Source: Sweltsa coloradensis | Lineage: Eukaryota; Arthropoda; Insecta; Plecoptera; Chloroperlidae | Length of the DNA stretch: 64,000 bases | Direction of reading: 5' to 3' | Assembly (NCBI GenBank): GCA_024449915.1 | Contig: JAMZAV010001459.1 | Location: 62,001-126,000 of the forward strand | Shown: piece after piece, positions 41,887 to 51,821 of the stretch | Position numbering within the stretch: position 1 is the stretch's first letter | How the letters are laid out: every line of letters starts with the position of its first letter | The notes under the pieces: generated by a model | Database searches by the model: none | Told to the model about the DNA's origin: nothing | The model's input: only the letters and a program-made list of their open reading frames with translations | Translations under genes and position numbers: made by a program

Positions 41887-44059
41887 TCAGATCATCTTCT
41901 GTCTTAACTGTCTTCCACATCTACCCCCGTCTGGGCCCGGGGTAGAATTGGCCCAGAGCATGGCTCTGCTAATCGTACAAGGCGATTCACCTCGCAAACA
42001 TCAGATAAATACTCCCCGAAAATAGAGGCGAGCTCTGGTAATCGTCGTCGGGGACCTTGCCCCCTTCCCTTGACGACCTCCTAGACGACGATGAGAATGA
42101 CACAACACAACGAACGATGGCAAAAACAATGACGACCGCGACGTGAGAAACCCCTCTTTCCTCCCCCTACCAGTGGCTGGTTCTGACCAGCATAATGCTA
42201 GCATGGACCTCTCCACCCCATATCCACTAGGCTAGAGTGGGGCATTATGACCAAACGGTTGACGCGCCCTTTATCCAAAGAAACCAAAAATAACTATGTA
42301 TAAGGCTGATCTAAGCATGGCATCTTTCCTCCGTAGCCTATCATAGGCTAGATTAGCGCATTTTGGCCTTACAGTTGACGCGCCCTTTCACCTACTAATC
42401 TCAAAACCCAATCATATATTATATCTTATATATCGATCAACTAAAATACCAATGTTCCCGGGTAGGCTTTTTCGACACATGACTCGCTCACTCGTCTACC
42501 AACGACTTTGGCGTTTTCCTAAGTTGGCTAAGGCACCTTTATACCGGAAATGTGCAAGGCCTGGGTTCTAACCCCTGGCTGGGAAAGATTTTGTAATTTC
42601 TGGATTGACTTTACAAAAAATTATAGGACATGTTTTGAAATGCATAATAAACATTACTATGGAAAATATAGCTATTACGAAATACGTGTAAAAATGGCAA
42701 GGTTTACTCAATCTCCCAGCGGATTTTTGTGGAACCTTGGAACTTGTAAGATTCGATACACGTTGGTCAATGCATGCATGCACCGCCTATAACAAACATG
42801 ATTCGATAAGAATTATTTCTTCAAGAATATACTATTGGCGTTAAATTGAATACTTCACATTTTCAGCCTATTTTTTAAATTATTATTTCTTGTTTGTTAA
42901 AATCGCAACGGATTCTGTTCAAAGTTTCAGCTCAATAGGTTCAGCGATTCGACTGATTTTCGGCGTACACATAGAATCTCAGAGGAGGCGCCGGAATTGT
43001 AAGACTCATTCGCAATGCTATACCTAGACTAATCATCTCGATTATTTTATTTTTTAAACATAAAACAATATTATCATTAAAGACACTTTTAACTCATTTC
43101 ATTTACTTACAATATCACAGGCGCGCAATATGACATAACCGGTTGAAGCGCCCTAGCTTCTCATTTGTGTTGTTATACTGAGATACTTCTTTCGTGTATA
43201 ATGCGTACATCGATATAACAAAATTACGGGCTGTGTCTAAAAATTCGAAATTATCACTATTAGAAGGGATGTTTTTTACTTATTTTTTTTTTCTTAAGTT
43301 TTGACCAAATAATGAACAGAATAACAGTTAGAGCGTGATAAGTGTTGCGCCGTTCAGCAGGCGACAACTTGCCCAACTCGTTCCGCCATGTTGCCTCGTG
43401 ACGTTAGGAGGCGGGTAAACTTCTAGTCGTCAACTAGTATTTTATTCTTGTGAAACTTTGTCCATAAGATTCCTTCTAGTATGTGTATCCTCAACATTCC
43501 ACAGTAACGTCGCACTTAAATAGCCAGGCACGCGCCAGCTTATTATGTCATCGTCTGAGAGTAGAATAGACCGTGGACAAATTTAGTTGCAACTGCATCG
43601 ACCAAGTCTATTCCCGAAACTACTCAAACTGTCAGAAGTTAATCTGCCTCTGTTGAATCAAAGATTGTATTGTTGTCTGCAAACTTTCTACATTCCTTCA
43701 TTCGAAGTCATTTATTAAACCAAATTTAATTAACCCCCCTTCCTCCCCTTTTCCGTGGCTGGTTCTGACCAGCATGGGCCCCTCCTCCCCCCCTAGGTTA
43801 GAGTGGTGCATTATGACCTAACGGTTGACGCGTCCTTAATCCAAATAAACCAAAACCTAATTCACATCAATAGCCTAAGGTTAATCTTTTTTAGTTTAAA
43901 AGAAATTACTTGCATATATTTTCTTTTCTTTCTTTATAAACTTCGTCATCAAACACACACTAAACTCTATCATTTATTTACTAACAATATCACAGGCGGC
44001 ACAATACCAACCTAATCGGTTGAAGCGACCTAGTTCTCACGCGTCGTCATCAATTTCTT

Positions 44060-44476
44060 TTACAGCGGTTTAGCCGAGCTCGTTTAACCGGTTCCCACTC
44101 GAACACCGAAGTTAAGCAGAATCGGGCGTGGTGATGGGCAGAGTGGGTGACCGCTAAGCCCTGAAATTCACATATACCGCTTTTAAAGCAGATGGAGGGT
44201 TCGAAAGCTAGTGTAACGGCTTCGTTCTCCTCGACGTCTGCTCGGCAGTCCGGGTTAGTGGAGGAACCTATATGACTGTCAAAGTTACACCGTTCTTTCG
44301 GATGGGACGTTAAGCCGTTGGTCCCCTTGGTACTTTTCGAAAGGAGTAGGCTACGTGCCGGTGCTTGGTTTCCCCTCCTCCCTTCTGTTCATACTTCATC
44401 CTCATCTATCACCACTCATCGTCTCGATTAGCCAAAGTGCATAAATATGAGACGTAAAGCAATATCCAATCCAATT
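44060..44476 (+). mobile_element. 5S rRNA-derived SINE
   Basis: The head matches the 3' two-thirds of 5S rRNA: ACACCGAAGTTAAGC (box A region), ATCGGGCGTGGTGATGGG, and GAGTGGGTGACCGC (box C). A central part with TTCGGATGGGACGTTAAGCC resembles the conserved core of metazoan SINE superfamilies. The 3' end is ATATCCAATCCAATT. An 8-bp AATTTCTT duplication flanks it (44052-44059, 44477-44484). It is absent from the paired site in unit A. It is a SINE and should not be read as a 5S gene, because the 5S 5' part is altered and the downstream body is fused. Confidence 0.85.
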
Positions 44477-44503
44477 AATTTCTTCTAGTGTCTTCCACAT
44501 CTA

Positions 44504-44885
44504 CCCCCGTCTGGGCCCGGGGTAGAATTGGCCCAGAGCATGGCTCCGCTAATCGTAAAAGGCGATTCAAGAGAATAAGTCCACCGAGCAAACATCAGCT
44601 AGAATGAAGGGTAGTATTTTACTCCCCGAAAATAGAGGCGAGCTCTGGCAATCGTCGTCGGGGACCTTGCCCCCTTCCCTTGACGACCCTCCCTCCAGCG
44701 ACGATGACAATGAAACAACGAACGATGACAAAGACAATGACGACCGCGACGTGAGAAACCCCCCTTCCTCCCCTTACCCGTGGCTGGTTTGACCAGCATG
44801 GGTCCCTCCTCCCCACCCCCCTTAGGCTTGAGTGGTGCATTATGAACTAACGGTTGAACGCGTCCTTAATCCGAATAAATCAACA
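44504..44885 (+). mobile_element. HP-SINE A, complete
   Basis: It directly follows TGTCTTCCACATCTA at the end of unit B, the same word that precedes unit B's SINE. CCACCGAGCAAACATC replaces CCACCTCGCAAAC. Confidence 0.82.
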
Positions 44886-45047
44886 ACAAAAAATCACTAT
44901 TCGATTAAAACTGTTTCCTTCCGTAAGTGTTTTAAAATGTTTTAATAAAAGAAATCTCTAAGTGACCATTAGTTTTATGTTGAACAATATATGTTCCTGG
45001 TAATTTTATAACCTTGTATCTCCCCGCCCCGACGCCGCGGAGGCAAA

Positions 45048-45290
45048 ACAACTTATTTCTACATTTCTCATTGGAAGTCATTATTTTAAACAAATTTAAT
45101 ACACATCAAAAAGCCTATATTATTTTTTTTATTCAAATAAATAGTTTTTCTATTTCTATTTATCATTTTATTTTATTATATAAACTGAGAAAACGATAAA
45201 CACACAATTAACCCTTCATTATCTCACAATATCCCAGGCGGCAACATGACCTAACCGGTTGAAGCGCCCTAGTTTCTCACGTCGTCGTCG
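45048..45290 (+). mobile_element. CGT-LINE 3' fragment
   Basis: From ACAACTTATTTCTACATTTC to CTCACGTCGTCGTCG. Confidence 0.72.
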
Positions 45291-45934
45291 TTCTGTGTTT
45301 TCGAACCTTGTTTCCGGTGATCTTCTAGAGTAGAATGTTCTTGGCAGAGTCGTTCATCTGAAACAACTCGAAGGTCGCCTCGGTTTACTGGAAGGAAACG
45401 ATTCCAAAAATATATTTATTTTCGAAATTATTCATCTCGAAAGAAAATTATTATGTAATTGTGTCTTACTTTTGCTGTTGACTTTTCTGATAATTGATCG
45501 TGAGGAAGTTCAATGTTAAATATTTTCATGTTGTCAATATTTAATATTACTGAATCTACTAGATTTTAAATCTATTTGAACGATTTCATAAGGATTTCAC
45601 TGATATAGAGGAGGATTTAGGACATGCGTTTTAGTCACATCCCTCAACGCTCGGCTGACTGACACCGCTGGTGTTTTACTTCAGTGACACTTTTCTAAAA
45701 TTGGTTTAAAAACAATTTTTAAAAAATATTTTTTTTTTGATTTTTGATTTTGTTAAGTAAAAAATTACTTTATTCGTGAATTTTCTGTGGCTGATTGAGA
45801 GAAAATATTGAAATTCTACGACTGTTTGCTGTATGCATGTATGCTTGATTGACAACTTTGCAAAGTTGTTTAAACTTCAGATGGTTCTTGGTCGAGCGAA
45901 TAACTATTTGCCAAATTGTGTCCTATTTTCTCTT
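45291..45934. other. unassigned unique segment
   Basis: AT-rich, with no element, exon or RNA gene supported. Confidence 0.35.
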
Positions 45935-45935
45935 A

Positions 45936-46556
45936 CCCCCGTCTGGGCCCGGGGTAGAATTGGCCCAAGGCATGGCTCTGTTACATTCTCTGCACTCCTG
46001 AGTGCCTGATATACAAGCTGCTCAAGCTACGTAGTCCCCCGTCTGGGCCCGGGGTAGATTTGGCCCAGAGCATGGCTCTGTTAATCGTAAAAGGCGATTC
46101 AAGAGAAAAGGTTCACCTCGCAAACATCAGCTAGCTACTCTCCGAAACTAGAGGCGAGCTCTGGCAATCATCGTCGAGGACCTTGCCCCCTTCCCTTGAC
46201 GACCCCTCGACGACGATGACGACAATGACACCACGATCGATGACGAAGACAATGACGACCGCGACGTAACCCCCTTTGGGCCTTTCCTCACCTTGCCCGT
46301 GGCTGGTTCTGACCAGCATGGACTCCTCCTCCCCCGCCCCCCTAGGCTAGAGTGGTGCATTATGACCTAACGGTTGACGCGTCCTTATTCCAAATAAACA
46401 AAAAAACTAGCATTTTCATTTTATTTTGTTATATATACACTTAGAAAACAATTAAACATCACACACAATTAACTCATCTCATCAACTTTCAATAACACAG
46501 GCGGCGCAATATGACCTAACCGGTTGAAGCGCCCTAGTTTCTCACGTCGTCGTCAT
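45936..46556 (+). mobile_element. HP-SINE head scrap, complete HP-SINE and CGT-LINE tail
   Basis: 45936-45990 is only the head. 46036-46410 is complete, with GTTAATCG and a GGGCC insertion near TTTGGGCCTTTCC. 46412-46556 is a LINE end with CTCACGTCGTCGTC. Confidence 0.78.
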
Positions 46557-46692
46557 CGGTTTCTAATAGAAGTTTAACCATTCGTTTTTACATTCATAGT
46601 AACATTGAAATTATTTGTAAATGTAAATACGTCTGTTATGTAAAGGCAGTTTCAAGAATCACTTCGATATTACAATATTTACATAGACATCT

Positions 46693-46850
46693 TATTATCC
46701 TCCCACGGCGATATGACGATTCTAGTAAATGATTTGTGTACACAGTTTGTACACACATTTAGTGTATTTATTTACGAATACTTAGGAAAACATACAAAAT
46801 GAAAACGTACTTTAAAGTTATTTCATAACACCGCTAAAACATTACTTGTA
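46693..46850 (+). repeat. direct repeat, left copy (right copy 47596-47745)
   Basis: Both start TCCTCCCAC and share GACGATTCTAGTAA, TTGTGTACA and AACATACAAAATGAAAACG, with moderate divergence. They bracket a LINE tail and a hAT-like element. Confidence 0.72.
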
Positions 46851-46862
46851 AGAACATTTTGG

Positions 46863-47051
46863 CTGCCATTTCCATTCAAATAAATAATTTTCGTTTTGCT
46901 ATAACTGCCATCATTTTCTTTTCTCATATAAACACTTAGAAAACAATGTAATTATCATACACACCATTAACTCATTTCATTAACTTTCAATACCACAGGC
47001 GGCGCAATATGACCTAACCGATTGAAGCGCCCTAGTGTCTTACGTCGTCGT
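46863..47051 (+). mobile_element. CGT-LINE 3' fragment
   Basis: From CATTTCCATTCAAATAAATA to GTGTCTTACGTCGTCGTT. Confidence 0.72.
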
Positions 47052-47070
47052 TTTTTATGTTCATCCCACG

Positions 47071-47591
47071 CAGGGGCGTAGCAACCATGGTGCATCAAGG
47101 GGCCCCCTGAGGCCTCAGAATAACAATGTATCCAGTAATAAGGAAATTAATTAAAAATAAAACTAAATATCCACTATATGTAGGGTGTCCTAAATGTGTT
47201 TGAAAATATTAGAAAAAATAATTTTAAAATATAAAATGTCTTTATTTACATTGGAAATTAATTTGTCGATATGACAAAGATAGCACTTAATTGTTGTTGT
47301 TTGCATTGTATGCATCGTTATAAACATAGGGTCATTGGGTAACCAGACGTCCCAGTTTTAACAAGATCGTCCCGTTTCTGTGTGATCTGTCCCGATGTTA
47401 CAAAAAAAGTTGTTGGGACGGTTCCTGTCTCAGATCGCTCTACAGGCTCTTGAGCAAATAGAGGTCCACAAAAAAATCCGCCTCCGGCGGCTGGGGATTC
47501 GCCCCAGACCCCGTGTATCCCACGCTGCTACAGGGGCCCATCAGAGAACCTTGCGCCCGAGCCTTTGAGTTACTATAGTTATACGCCACTG
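47071..47591. mobile_element. hAT-like non-autonomous element
   Basis: The left end is CAGGGGCGTAGCAAC and the right end, read inversely, is CAGTGGCGTATAACT. CAG(G/T)GGCGTA termini are typical of hAT elements. A subterminal CCGCCTCCGGCGG and GGGGATTCGCCCC palindromic region supports this. No 8-bp target duplication could be matched, and there is no transposase. Confidence 0.6.
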
Positions 47592-47595
47592 CATC

Positions 47596-47745
47596 GATAT
47601 CCTCCCACATTTATAAGACGATTCTAGTAATTGAATTGTGTACAAAGATAAAGTACACACATTAATGGAATTTATTTATGAATTCTTATTAAAACATACA
47701 AAATGAAAACGAACTTTCAAGTAATTTCAAAATATTTCATTATAC
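47596..47745 (+). repeat. direct repeat, right copy
   Basis: See the left copy at 46693. It starts immediately after the hAT-like right terminus. Confidence 0.7.
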
Positions 47746-48154
47746 ATTTCGGCTTCCACGTTTGAGTTTACAAAATGTCGCAATTCCCATCGTATATTTA
47801 TGTTTTTAATCGTAAAAACTTGCCACACAGACAAATTCCGCGTTCTGACGTTGTTATGCAACCATGTTTACAAGATTGTAGTTGCGCTGTCATTGCCATC
47901 ATACACGTATACCATGTTCTTCAATTGATACAAGGTGTCATCGAGTAATTGCTCATTATGAATCGTGTGTGTTATCTCTGACGAGCTTGAGCGTCCAGAT
48001 GGTCAGGATGTCATTCATAACCAGCCTGATAACAGATAAGTCAGTGATAAGTTCATTCATTATTGACTGATGGTGCGGCTTACGTCAATAACGTAGTAAG
48101 TGTGACAAGTCGTGATGGCTTCGTTCTGTAAGTTGACTAATCAGATGACAACGA
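47746..48154. other. unassigned unique segment
   Basis: A 62-codon sense frame here has no recognised domain or splice context. Confidence 0.35.
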
Positions 48155-48285
48155 TCATTCACGACGACCATGACAACACGAACGATGACAACCATGACGT
48201 GAGAACCCCCCCTTTCGTCACCCTACCCGTGGCAGGTTTTGACCATTTTGACCATAACCCGTAAGCCCTTAATCCAATTAAACTA
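48155..48285 (+). mobile_element. HP-SINE 3' fragment, diverged
   Basis: ACGACGACCATGACAACACG, then the C/T-rich run, a degraded hairpin (GGCAGGTTTTGACC) and CCTTAATCCAATTAAAC. Confidence 0.6.
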
Positions 48286-48453
48286 AAACTATCTAACTTT
48301 TAACAAAATGTAATTCACATCGTACACATTTTTTTAATAATTTGTTTTGCTATTACTATCATCATCATTATCATTATCATCATCGTATTTTGTTTTATAT
48401 ACATATACAGACCAACATAAAACAGACCAAAAATTAGAGAGTTTTAAATTGGT

Positions 48454-48525
48454 GGCTGCATAGCTCAGTTGGTAAGAGCATAGCCCGGTAAGCTAAGGTC
48501 CCGCGTTCAAACCTCGGTGTAGTCA
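48454..48525 (+). tRNA. tRNA-Thr(GGT)-like sequence, probably pseudogene or SINE head
   Basis: The acceptor GGCTGCA pairs with TGTAGTC (two G-T pairs). The D-arm is GCTC-AGTTGGTAA-GAGC. The T-arm CCGCG-TTCAAAC-CTCGG has one mismatch. The anticodon arm folds only as TAGC-CCGGTAA-GCTA, with four pairs, base 26 missing and C at position 33; read that way the anticodon is GGT. It is followed by A, CT and a T12 run that would stop Pol III. A- and B-box words are good (TAGCTCAGTTGG, GCGTTCAAACC). The structural flaws argue against a working tRNA. Confidence 0.55.
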
Positions 48526-48760
48526 CTTTTTTTTTTTTCTGTCTAAAAAAATAACATATATATACATATATATATATGACATAATGAAATTCTTTCGAGT
48601 TTCCGAGTTGAATAAGTTTTAATACCAACGTTTCGAACAGTTCTCCCTGCTCATTCTCAAGGTAACGACATACAAATTAAAAAACATTGAGTAAACAAAC
48701 AAGACAATAACAAATAATATAAAAGACAAAACAAGTCACTGCAACTGCTCAGCATTACAT

Positions 48761-49229
48761 TTAAGATCTTTGCGATGACCTTAACAGGCGTTTGGTAGGT
48801 GGAGCTTCAGGTGGCTTCTTTCTTCTCCTATCCACTCTAGCTGGAGGAACTACATTTTCCGTGGCAACTGGGGGTACTATCGGCACCACATGGCTATCAC
48901 GTAGCGCCAGTTTCCAGGTGGGTGCTAGTCTTTTCGCATCATCTCGTATGTTTAAGTTATGCGGTCGTTTTCTCCATTTCGACGGCTTCTCTAACAATAC
49001 GAGATACTTCATGGTCCACTCTGGCAACAGTCTTTGCGTTCGCGAAATCTATCCAGTGCTCCTTCTCAAAATAGTGCTGGAAAAGAGCAGATGTAGTTTG
49101 CCTGTTTTTTATTGCCGTTCTATGCTCGTCCAGACGTGCTGAGATTTTACGGTTCGTCCTTCCGATATATGTTTTCTCACAACACCCGCAAGGAATTTCG
49201 TATATTCCATGAGCTTCATGAGGAATCAC
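48761..49229 (-). pseudogene. Penelope-like GIY-YIG endonuclease remnant
   Basis: On the minus strand HGIYEIPCGCCEKTYIGRTN is followed by SARLDEHRTAIKN: the GIY and YIG motifs, then the conserved Arg and Glu-His region of the nuclease that nicks DNA for Penelope-like insertion. A frameshift in the GGAGAAAACG run near 48960 splits this from the basic C-terminus (RRKKPPEAPPTKRLLRSSQR). CxxC-type cysteines typical of the Penelope version are present. RT is absent. Confidence 0.85.
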
Positions 49230-49231
49230 AT

Positions 49232-49323
49232 CTAGAGTGGATAGGAGAAGAAAGAAGCCACCTGAAGCTCCACCTACCTAGAGTGGATAGGAGAAGAAAG
49301 AAGCCACCTGAAGCTCCACCTAC
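49232..49323 (+). repeat. 46-bp direct duplication
   Basis: CTAGAGTGGATAGGAGAAGA...CCACCTAC occurs at 49232-49277 and again from 49278, at the apex of the inverted repeat. Confidence 0.9.
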
Positions 49324-49568
49324 CAAACGCCTGTTAAGGTCATCGCAAAGATCTTAAATGTAATGCTGAGCAGTTGCAGTGACTTGTTTTGTCTTTTATA
49401 TTATTTGTTATTGTCTTGTTTGTTTACTCAATGTTTTTTAATTTGTATGTCGTTACCTTGAGAATGAGCAGGGAGAACTGTTCGAAACGTTGGTATTAAA
49501 ACTTATTCAACTCGGAAACTCGAAAGAATTTCATTATGTCACATTATATCCGAGAAAATCTACGTAAA

Positions 49569-49570
<2 letters not shown>

Positions 49571-49623
<53 letters not shown>
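49571..49623. repeat. (TA)n microsatellite
   Basis: About 26 TA units adjoining the Penelope-like right arm; a shorter TA tract flanks the left arm at 48554-48577. Confidence 0.92.
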
Positions 49624-49627
<4 letters not shown>

Positions 49628-49680
49628 TTGGAAAACAATCTAATCATCAAACACACCATTACCTCATCTAATCAACTTTC

Positions 49681-50043
49681 TAGAATTGTCCCAGAGCATG
49701 GCTCTGCGAATCGTAAAAGGCGATTCAAGAGAAAAAGTCCACCTCGCAAACATCAGCTATAGTAAGAAGGGTAGTATAACTTATAACTGCCCGAATCTAG
49801 AGGCGAGCTCTGGCAATCATCGTCGGGGACCTTGCCACCTTCCCTTCACGACCCCCCGGCGACGATGACAAAGACAATGACACCACGAACAATGACAAAG
49901 ACAATGACGACCGCGATGTGAGAACCCCATTTCCTCCCCGTGGCTGGTTCTAACCAGCATGGGCCCTTCCCCCCCCCCCTAGGTTAGAGTGGTGCATTAT
50001 GACCCAACGGTTAACGCGTCCTTAATCCAAATAAACCAAAAAC
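49681..50043 (+). mobile_element. HP-SINE A, head-truncated, inserted in LINE 3' UTR
   Basis: It starts TAGAATTGTCCCAGAG. AATCAACTTT(C/T) at 49670-49680 and 50046-50056 is the target duplication, so the 5' truncation happened at insertion. Confidence 0.82.
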
Positions 50044-50118
50044 ATAATCAACTTTTATTATCACAGGCGGCGCAATATGACCTTACCGGTTGAAGCGCCC
50101 TAGTTGCTCACGTCGTCA

Positions 50119-50630
50119 TCTGTCGCTGTGGTTTGAGCGCCCTAGTATCTCACGTCTTGGTGTAAATCAGTGATCCGGTGTCTATATGAAACTCGGTGTA
50201 CTTATTGTAAAATAAGATGGTCCATGATCATCCGATGGCCTTCATTAAATAAATAAATATAGCATGATCACGTGAGAAATATACTGTATTGAACAACACT
50301 TATTACAATTAATATCATTATCACGTTTATATTGACGTGATGAGTCTGTCGCAATTCTCATATCGCGGAATTACAAATATCATTGTTTGTGTAATTATTA
50401 AAAAGTACAAATGATTGTTTTGAATTGAGACGCTTTTTATGAGAGAAACAGACACCAAATGACTTAATCCTGGGATTATTGAGTTGATCCTGGTTAAGCT
50501 TAAACGTAGTTTCCATAAACTAAACCTAGTTGGTATCTAGTTACGTGTCGGGCTACGAGCACTGTCCCTTGTCCTGCCTGGCCCGTGTAAGCCCCTTCCC
50601 TTGACGACCTTTGGACCTTTGGACCTCCCC
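50119..50630. other. unassigned unique segment with one LINE-tail scrap
   Basis: GTTTGAGCGCCCTAGTATCTCACGTC at 50130-50156 is a LINE terminus. The rest is unassigned. Confidence 0.4.
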
Positions 50631-50740
50631 TTTGGAAAATATATAGTTATAAACTAACTAATAAACTACATTATCACAGGAGGCGCAATATGACCTAACG
50701 GTTGACGCGCCCTTAAACCTAATAAACATCAACAACAAAC
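50631..50740 (+). mobile_element. sister-LINE 3' end with SINE-type terminus
   Basis: AACTACATTATCACAGGAGG...CGGTTGACGCGCCC, TTAAACCTAATAAAC. It closely matches 22636-22735. Confidence 0.68.
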
Positions 50741-50780
50741 ATCAACATCAACATCCTCCCCCTAACCATGGCTGGTTTTG

Positions 50781-51545
50781 ACCCCGTCTGGGCCCGAGGT
50801 AGATTTGACCCAGAGCATGGCTCTGGTTATCGTAAAAGGTGAGGAAAGAGGAAAAGTCCACCTCGCAAACATCAGCTAGTAAGAAGGGGAGTAGTCTATA
50901 TTACTCCACGAAACTAGAGGCGAGCTCTGGCATTCGCGCACCGCGACTTGAGAACCTCCCTTTCCTTGACGACCTCCCCGACGACGACGACGACGACCAT
51001 GACAACACGAAAGATGACAAAGACGACCACGACCACGACGTGAGAATCCCCCTTTCCTCCCCCTACCCTCCTTCCCATATCCCCTAGGCTAGACACCCGT
51101 CTGGGCCCGGGGTAGAATTGGCCCAGAGCATGGCTCTGCTAATCGTAAAAGGCGATTCAAGAGAAAAAGTCCACCTCGCAAACATCAGCTAGTAAGAGCG
51201 GAGTATCTTACTCCCCAAACTAGAGGCGAGCTCTGGCAATCGTCGTCGGGGACTTTGCCCCCTTCCCTTGACGACCCCCCGGCGACGATGACAATGACAC
51301 AACGAACGATGACAAAAGACGATGACGACCGCGACGTGAGAAACCCCCCTTCCTCCCCTTAACCCGTGGCTGGTTCTGACCAGCATGGGCTCCTCCTCTT
51401 CACCCCCCTTAGGCTAGAGTGGTGCATTATGACCTAACGGTTGACGCGTCCTTAATCCAAATAAACCAAAAAAAAAAAAAAAAAACCCTAGGCTAGAGTG
51501 GTGCATTATGACCTAAATGGTTGACGCGTCAGTAACCAAAGAAAT
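50781..51545 (+). mobile_element. HP-SINE B split by an HP-SINE A
   Basis: 50781-51096 (GTAAAAGGTGAGGAAAG, ends CCCCTAGGCTAGA) resumes at 51485 (CCCTAGGCTAGAGTGG...) to the tail at 51545. The CCCTAGGCTAGA duplication marks the nested insertion. Confidence 0.82.
51097..51484 (+). mobile_element. HP-SINE A, complete, nested, with long A tail
   Basis: All modules are present. It ends AATAAACC and then A18, the longest A tail in the window, which fits a recent insertion. Confidence 0.85.
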
Positions 51546-51560
51546 AAACAATCTACGAAA

Positions 51561-51821
51561 ATGGTATTTGTCACAAACGTCATTTTCATAAAAATATATA
51601 TTGAGTCAAATCTTGTTTGTTATTGTTGTTTACTTTTAGCGAGCAACGAACAAATTAAAATTACGCGAAAAGCAACAAACTACAAAACCAATCTGCAGTT
51701 ACTTTACGTGGCAAAAAAAGAAAACCCCGAAAGCTTCAGCTTTTACGCACAGTGTTCAGGGTTTTACCTGGGAAACTATTACGAAAAAGTCGTTCTGTCC
51801 GGAATCTTAAGGCCACTGTAG
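51561..51821 (+). other. unrecognised 86-codon open frame / candidate exon
   Basis: The frame is clean up to a TAG followed by GTGTCTTG. A TGTTGTTTACTTTTAG acceptor-like tract precedes codons for ASNEQIKITRKATNYKTN, then YVAKKENPESFSFYAQCSG. Composition looks more coding than the flanks. Its phase does not fit the exon at 33070, and it abuts a low-fidelity block. No function is proposed. Confidence 0.25.

Larger units (their letters stand above)
39848..44503 (+). repeat. large tandem duplication, units A (39848-41923) and B (41924-44503)
   Basis: Each unit starts with an HP-SINE carrying the same ATACTCCCCGAAAATAGAGG and CACAACACAACG variants. A unique module follows (CCGGGTAGGCTTTTTCGACA... 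to TTTTCGGCGT), then a LINE tail, a second unique module, a SINE 3' piece, a LINE tail and TGTCTTCCACATCTA. Unit B additionally has a ~120-bp extra SINE tail near 42235-42360 and a 5S-derived SINE. Identity of shared parts is high, with scattered differences. Confidence 0.88.
48578..49540 (-). mobile_element. Penelope-like element fragment arranged as an inverted repeat
   Basis: The arms 48578-48840 and 49278-49540 are reverse complements of equal length (263 bp). Between them lie minus-strand GIY-YIG coding sequence and a third, partial arm copy (49232-49277). The 3' region includes GAGCAGGGAGAACTGTTCGA AACG-type wording seen in many Penelope-like elements. It is inserted in a TATATA tract within a LINE 3' UTR. 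The RT domain is missing, so the copy is 5' truncated. Confidence 0.8.
48290..50118 (+). mobile_element. CGT-LINE 3' UTR split by a tRNA-like + Penelope insert and by a SINE
   Basis: LINE UTR pieces: 48290-48412 (to TTTTATATACATATACAG), 49621-49680 (TATACACTTGGAAAAC... to AATCAACTTTC) and 50044-50118 (ATAATCAACTTTTATTATC to CTCACGTCGTCATC). They line up as one 3' UTR when the inserts are removed. Confidence 0.75.

Noticed and set aside
44090..44160. Functional 5S rRNA gene
   Set aside because: The 5' part of 5S is altered, a SINE body follows, and an 8-bp target duplication flanks the whole unit.
48792..49142. 116-codon sense frame
   Set aside because: It is antisense to the Penelope-like GIY-YIG remnant, whose motifs are clear on the minus strand.
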